A stretch of DNA of 64,000 nucleotides from the NCBI GenBank assembly GCA_950097015.1, contig CATNEN010000003.1, positions 5,565,501 through 5,629,500 on the forward strand, in the 5' to 3' direction. The position numbers and the translations under genes were made by a program. Positions 54,309-64,000 of this stretch are shown one piece after another. Position 1 is the stretch's first letter, and every line of letters starts with the position of its first letter. The notes beneath the pieces are model-generated. The model had not been told where the DNA came from. It saw nothing but the letters and a program-made list of their open reading frames with translations, and made no database searches. Source of the stretch: Macrostomum hystrix (taxonomy: Eukaryota; Platyhelminthes; Macrostomidae).

Positions 54309-56401
54309 CATGTTTATTCAACATACAAATGGCTAATTATGTGATTTCAAAACTTTCTTGCTTTTTTGAAAGTGAACTTTGTTCTATTGCCAAATACTAG
54401 GTAGGTAACATACCTTTATGAGCAATGCCTATTATGACATTAAAATAATGCTGAGTAGGTATATTAATAACAATAATTTATCATTTAGATTCTGATCAAT
54501 TTAATATTTGGCCAGCTAATTAGCTATTTTGTGACCATTAAGAATATGTAGACATAGTAGTCCTTATGATATGCTAGCTGCCTAGCCATACTTTAAATGC
54601 TTAAAAGCTAAGCAAATATGAATGGCAAAGTAGCCAAGAGCACTTTAGGCTAGGCTAGGTTACACAAAATTGCTAAAACCATAAAAAACAGCAAGCAAGC
54701 AAGCTATCTAAAGTCAAAGCAGCATATAGCTAGCTAGAAACTAACTGGGTATATTTTAGGGCCTATGAAAACAACAAGACCTATCATTTGCAACTGCATA
54801 CTAGCCATGGCCACATTTTTTTCTGTTTAGTATTCTATTTTCAGCACATTTTATTTAGGACAATTTTTTTACTAGAGTTGAAGCCTTAGGTTAAAGCCTG
54901 AGCAATAAAAAAAGAAAGACAAAGCTACAAATAATAGTGTTGAACAGGTAAAAAGAGGCCAATAAAAAAGCACTGTACTCATTAAAAAGGTATCAGTTTT
55001 TTTCCATATTTGTTATTTAATGAATCTGTTGATGTGATTGCTTTGAAGTTATAGAATATTTTAATTAACACAAATGCATCTAGAAAATGCAATGAAAATG
55101 TATATGAAATTTTGTTCCAGATAAGTTAAGTACAAGTAAGACACAATGAAAGTGGTCAGTTTAGCACTTAAAAGTTTTAATAAAATTTTTAGCTGAAAAT
55201 ATTAACGTCTTTATGAATAAAATTCAAAGCACACTTGAAAATACTACATTTTGTTAGTATATAAATTACAACTTTAACAAAAAAATGTTTTGTAACAGCA
55301 AGAGCTCAATAAAAACAAAGAATATTCTATTCTAAAAAAAGAGGACGAAGAAGTTAATTAATTTTTCTACTTTATGACTCTTGATAAGGCCTAGTCAAGT
55401 CAGTTTGTATAAAGCAACACATTAAAGTGTTGTCTCGATCAATGCATGTGTCTGAATATGTCTAAGAAAATTACTAATTTGTACTTAAATTCTAAAACAT
55501 TATCAATATAATTTCCTTATAATCCTTATTGAAAGCTTTTGCTCAATAAAATCGAAAATATTTTTCGCCAAATAAACAATTAATAATATTTTTTGAGATA
55601 TTGTTAAACTTGTTGTATTTCTAAAAGTCGCGCGTGATTAAAAAAAAGAAAATAAAATTGAGCAAACCGCCCCCAAAGGTTTGCTTTTTTGCCGATGGAT
55701 ATTCAGATTGATATTTGATGAATCAATAATTCTATAAAATTAAACAAGCTCCGAGTGTCGAAACTTTATATTCTCCGTACAGCAACCGATAGGAATAATA
55801 ATAATGTGAATTGTGAACACTGAGTTTAAGCTAGTCCTATTTAAGTAATGAGATAGTAAACATGATTCAGTAGTACATTAATAAAAGTGAATGCCAAAGA
55901 CAAATATTAATGGCTTCTAAGATTTAATGACAATAGCTAGCCAAATATCCTAGTCCTTGCTAAGACTAGTCTAAGAGGCTTAGATAGATGCTTAATAAAT
56001 AAATAAATTGTAAATAAATGTATAATTAATTTGTAATTAAACTAATTATTAATCAATTCACCCAGCTGTTAAATGGGTGCTATTATCAACACGGGTAATT
56101 AAGGCTCGGTATGGCTTCAATCCAGTCCATGGAAAGCATTCAGCTGCACCATGCAATAGCTGTGACTGTGCTGTCAGCTTCATGTCTGGCCTAATTAGGG
56201 CAAGTGTAATCAATTATTATTATTATTATAATATTATTTTAGGACTGTGGGCTATGCTGCCTACCTTACAAGCTAATAGCATATATATTAGCTTTATTGA
56301 TATCCCCTTTCCAATCTGTTTTAACATTTTAAACAGTTTTCCAGCATTAAAATACTGACTTAAAATATTGATTTTGCTGAAATGAAATGACATATATCAT
56401 A

Positions 56402-56676
56402 CATGCGCAACACCCAGCCTACCCGAATGAACCGGCCGGGTGAAACGAGGGCCAAGCATGGTAAGTTGCAAAAATCAATCAACCAAGCGCAAAAAAATCA
56501 AAGGAGGGACCAAGGGACAAAAAAGGAAGGCGTGAAGAAAAGGAAAAAGGGGAGAGAAAAAGAGAGCAAATAAGAGCAAACTAAGTCGTAAATAGAGCAA
56601 TGAAACCAACTAAGTCGCAAATGAGAGCAAAAACTAAGTCGCACGGCCGGCTAAGATTTGGGAGGTTGCGTGTATG
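56402..56676. mobile_element. MITE-like repeat, copy 2
   Basis: Same interior as 54045-54308, more than about 85% alike by eye. The left end CATGCGCAAC is intact; the right end has decayed (GTTGCGTGTATG) beside a TGTA microsatellite. Confidence 0.7.
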
Positions 56677-58149
56677 CATGTATGTATGTATGTATGTAGG
56701 CCTATGTATTGCATGTATGACATATATGATTAGGTTACAAGGTTTTGAATAAGTTAGTTATCAGTGCTTTTTAATTTTATTTACATTTTAAAGCTTTGAG
56801 TTTAACTGTCAGACTTTAGAAAGATAAAAGTAGGCTTTACCAAACAAAATGTCTATTGTTTGGTATAGGCCCTAAGAATTCAGATTTGTAAGTAAGTCTT
56901 TTCAAAGCTTTGAAAGGAATTATTATTTTCATAACTATAACCTTTGCTAAGATTTCTTATGTCTTGGAATTAATGGACTATGGACAACAGCAAGCATGTT
57001 CAATGAGATATTTTAAGTACTAGATTTTCCTGTGCATCTAATATAATCTTTGTCTGCATGCTTGACAGGGTATCTTAAATATTAGGGTAATGTATCATCA
57101 ACCAAACAATAGTGTGTATTTTTTAACTTCAAACCTAAGCTACAGGTTTTCTATTTAAGATATGATGATAAATCAAACGCCAAGTTATAGAAAACAGTTA
57201 CATCTTTCTAAAAAGTATCTGCTTTTGCTATTTTGTCAAATAGAAAAAAGTTTTTCCTGCTTTTCATAAAAAACTGAACAATGATTTTCATGTATCCTTA
57301 AACCAAATGGAGAGTTTGATGTTCGGTTTTACAATTTGATTGAGTGGTTTAATCTTATTTTAAGGAGTGAACTATCATGAATTATGTCATTTGAAATCAT
57401 TTTTTGTTCTCTATAAATAACTGCATTTATGGTCATTTAATTGGCAAGCAACCACATACAATCTTCGTCTGAAGTACATACTGAAAAATGTTGTTAAAAA
57501 GTATGCTTTTGCAATAAATTTTTTTACTAAAACATCAATATCTTTCTTTCCAGTTAATGCTTCATTGCACGTCATGCCTCAGCTTGTAGATCATTTCTTT
57601 GACTTTCAAATTAGTTCTGTGAAACCCAATAGCTTGTTTCTGTCTTGCACGAGACCAAGGAAGGAGTCAAAATTATTGTTCAGTTTTGAAGATACACTGT
57701 TCGGTTGATGATACACTACCCTTTTGTAAACTAGCTATGTGTATAAACTTTTTAATTGTGGGATAAGTTTTGTGCAACCCACTTAGCCTTTAAAACTGAT
57801 CTATTTGTACATTTTACACTTTTTAGTTTAATAGTTATTTTAGAGTGCTGAGGTGTTACTGTAACTAACATTTTGTATGTTGGTTTTTGTAGTATTTAAT
57901 GGTGTGTAGTCTCTAGGTGGTATCTGGATTTTAGATATTTCAAGCTTACTTTCAAGTGAAGTTTCAATTATTTATATGTTTGGAATATTTCATTTTTCCA
58001 TTGCAGTACCATCAAATGTGCTCTGAACAGTGAAAAAAACTTAGAAACAGCAATTAACAACCTGTGTTGTGCCCTTGGAACTGTATTCATTAGTTTGTTG
58101 AATAATATTGTAAATCATTCAGACAATTGAACTTAAACAATCGACTCTA

Positions 58150-61942
<3,793 letters not shown>

Positions 61943-62690
61943 ACTGTAGGAATCTGTCCTTTAACTCTATTCACAAGTCTGTTTCATTATTACTTATAAA
62001 TTTAAAGTCATGTTTATTTACCATGTTATTAATTTGGGTCCATTGTAACTGCTTAGATGCATATTTAGTCATGCTAAACTAAATCTAAGTCTTAATACCG
62101 CGCGGTAAAATATTATAAGGGTAGTAGTTTTATCGGCTTTGAGATCTCCTTATAAATCGATCTTTTTTATACTTGGTCATATTTATATTTGTCTCATCCT
62201 ACTAGCAGTAGTACTGCTTTACTACTAAACAGTAAAAGCACGTCTCGACTTTGTTTATAAATTGTCGATGAAGTTGGCTCACTGTTTTTTGCAAATTATT
62301 ATTTATCTGGACCTAAAAAAGTTTCTTTTTTTTGTCAAAACTTGCAACAAGAAAACAGATTTTTTCTTTGAATTTAAATTCCTTTCAAGTCGTGTTTGTG
62401 TTTGTATTTGTATTACATTACATTACCTAACGTATCTGCTTGGAGCTTGCAACTCACTATCTTGTTTTAGAAATACATTTTCTAGGCCTTTTCCTTATTT
62501 CTCTGCAACGGTAGTCAATTTAGTCAATTTATGTCGGTCAGAAGCGGTCGAAGCAAGAGTTGATTTTTTGCAATTTATCTTATTTAACCGTTTTTAGTGC
62601 ATTATTTCATGTTGCAACATTTCTTTTTTTCGTAGCGGTAGCAATTTCCAGTCTAACAGCTTGCTTAGAGTGGGAATTAAAATAAAAATC
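61943..62690 (+). other. 3' UTR / downstream sequence of DYRK1
   Basis: AT- and T-rich sequence after the DYRK1 stop. The open frame at 62262-62597 has no family signal and a T-rich composition, so it is not called a gene. Confidence 0.4.
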
Positions 62691-63275
62691 GTAATTGGAA
62701 TCGTACTAGGAATCGTAGCTAGAAAGGTAGCAAGAATCGTAAGGGAATCGTAGCTAGAGGGTAGCTAGAATCGTACTAGGAATCTTAGCTAGAGGGTGTA
62801 GCTAGAATCGAAGCTAGAATCGTAGCTAGGAAGGTAGCTAGAATCGTATTAGGAATCGTAGCTAGAATCGTACCAGGAATCGTAGCTAGAGGGTAGCTAG
62901 AATCGTACTAGGAATCGTAGCTAGGGGGTGTAGCTAGAATCGAAGCTAGAATCGTACCAGGAATCGTAGCTAGAGGGTAGCTAGAATCGTACTAGGAATC
63001 GTAGCTAGGGGGTGTAGCTATAATCGAAGCTAGTTGCTAGAGGGTAGCTAGAATCGTACTATGAATCGTAGCTAGAGGGTGTAGCTAGAATCGAAGCTAG
63101 AATCGTACCAGGAATCGTAGCTAGGAAGGTAGCTAGAATCGTATTAGGAATCGTAGGAATCGTACCAGGAATCGTAGCAAGAATGGAATCAGAAAATATA
63201 TCTAGAAAGAAACTAGGAATCGTACAAGGAATCGTAGCTAGAATTAAATCAGAAAAAATAACTAGAATGAAACTG
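62690..63275 (+). repeat. Irregular AGCTAGAATCGTA minisatellite downstream of DYRK1
   Basis: Roughly 45 short units built from AGCTAGAATCGTA, CTAGGAATCGT and AGCTAGAGGGT in shifting order. A larger block (GTAGCTAGAATCGAAGCTAG...ACCAGGAATCGTAGCTAG) is repeated three or four times. It may lie in the DYRK1 3' UTR. Confidence 0.88.
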
Positions 63276-64000
63276 ATAATCGTACTTCAAACGTGTGTGC
63301 TTCATTGCAATAAATAGCCACTTGTTACTTTTGCTTATTTACTAAGCTGTAATGTTTCTGGGTAGCCGTTGCATATACTGCCTTGATGTACTGTCGAGCC
63401 GCTTATTTTGTCATTTTGTTGTCTGTTGTTCTGTTTGCCTTTTCAGTTTGAAAAAAACTTTTTCTCTTAAAGTTTTATATGCTGTTTTATTTAAGTGTGC
63501 AAATATATGGCATATAAATACATGATTGAGTATGGATTATATTTATTATTAAGCACAACCGCTTTATAGTTGCAGCGGGTTTTGTAAATTTTTATATAAT
63601 TCGCACTGCCTCCTCTCTCTCTCTCTCTCGATATGTTTATTTCTAATAACTTATTGCTGGTCAGACAAGCTGAGAGCTGTAGATTACATGCATTCATATT
63701 TATAACTACACTACTGTTAGTACCGCTTAGCGGTCTCGCGTCTCGTTCTGCTTTTGTTCTATAACTTTAAAAACTGTCGCGTCGTTTCTCTTGGTTTTAA
63801 TATGATAATTTGAATAAATCGATTGCAATGCACAGCAAATAAGTAGTTGCTTTCTTAAAAAAGCAGACGATGACGGATTTTCATACTAATAATAATCACA
63901 TTTTTGCCAATAAAATATCAGCTAATTCATAACTCATAATTGTTGCTTTTTTAGTCTTGTTTTGTTATATCTTTTGTTTCTTTAAAGTTGCATAGACAAA
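63276..64000. other. AT-rich right edge of the window
   Basis: No gene recognised. A (CT)n microsatellite lies at about 63610-63630. Confidence 0.4.

Larger units (their letters stand above)
53705..58149. other. Head-to-head interval between PISD and DYRK1; no protein gene seen
   Basis: AT-rich. It contains two copies of a TIR-bearing repeat (separate entries) and a family B SINE fragment in + orientation at about 56055-56165 (TTCACCCAGCTGTTAAATGG, CAGTCCATGG). TTTTTCCATTGCAG at about 57993-58006 could be an acceptor opening the coding exon of DYRK1, placing one or more 5' UTR exons in this interval. Confidence 0.45.

Noticed and set aside
62262-62597. 111-aa gene downstream of DYRK1
   Set aside because: T-rich 3' UTR-like composition with Phe/Leu-rich translation and no family signal.

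Overview
This is a metazoan nuclear genomic window. It has multi-exon genes with GT-AG introns, animal-specific gene families, tRNA-derived SINEs, non-LTR and LTR retrotransposons and a very heavy load of intronic minisatellites. The host is probably a lophotrochozoan invertebrate. A free-living flatworm of the Macrostomum type is my best guess, from the style of the LINE and lectin proteins, but I cannot prove it from sequence alone.

Layout. (1) 1-6.4 kb: a LINE tail, then a seven-exon bHLH-Orange transcription factor of the clockwork-orange/HEY/DEC class on the + strand, with a 0.5-kb foldback element in its first intron; a second LINE remnant follows. (2) 6.4-11.3 kb: mostly non-coding, with a tiny gene for a secreted cysteine-containing peptide (8725-9051), SINEs and a 24-bp minisatellite. 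(3) 11.6-21.5 kb: a secreted two-domain C-type lectin gene on the - strand. Its last intron is an 8.5-kb, roughly 400-copy, 21-bp minisatellite with higher-order structure. (4) 23.0-36.0 kb: a six-exon nose-resistant-to-fluoxetine-type membrane acyltransferase gene on the - strand. Four of its five introns hold minisatellites, and an intact Ty3/gypsy element has inserted inside one of those arrays with a 4-bp target duplication and LTRs identical by eye. (5) 36.5-38.3 kb: a 14-bp minisatellite and a single-exon secreted lectin-like/PAN-like protein. (6) 40.1-50.6 kb: a 17-exon SANBR (KIAA1841) orthologue on the + strand, tail-to-tail with (7) 51.1-53.7 kb: a four-exon mitochondrial phosphatidylserine decarboxylase on the - strand. 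(8) 58.2-62 kb: a three-exon DYRK1-class kinase (minibrain/DYRK1A) on the + strand, with a 32-bp minisatellite in an intron and another repeat array downstream of the stop.

The exon models were built by hand from splice consensus, reading phase and family conservation. All joined exons keep frame: acyltransferase 791 aa, SANBR 732 aa, PISD 347 aa, DYRK 597 aa, lectin 383 aa, bHLH 355 aa. The genes are functionally unrelated. What unites the window is its repeat biology: at least a dozen minisatellite arrays, mostly in introns. Several share a GATRAGACACGG-type core in the same orientation relative to host transcription. The very long 'ORFs' over these arrays are by-products of stop-free repeat units, not genes.
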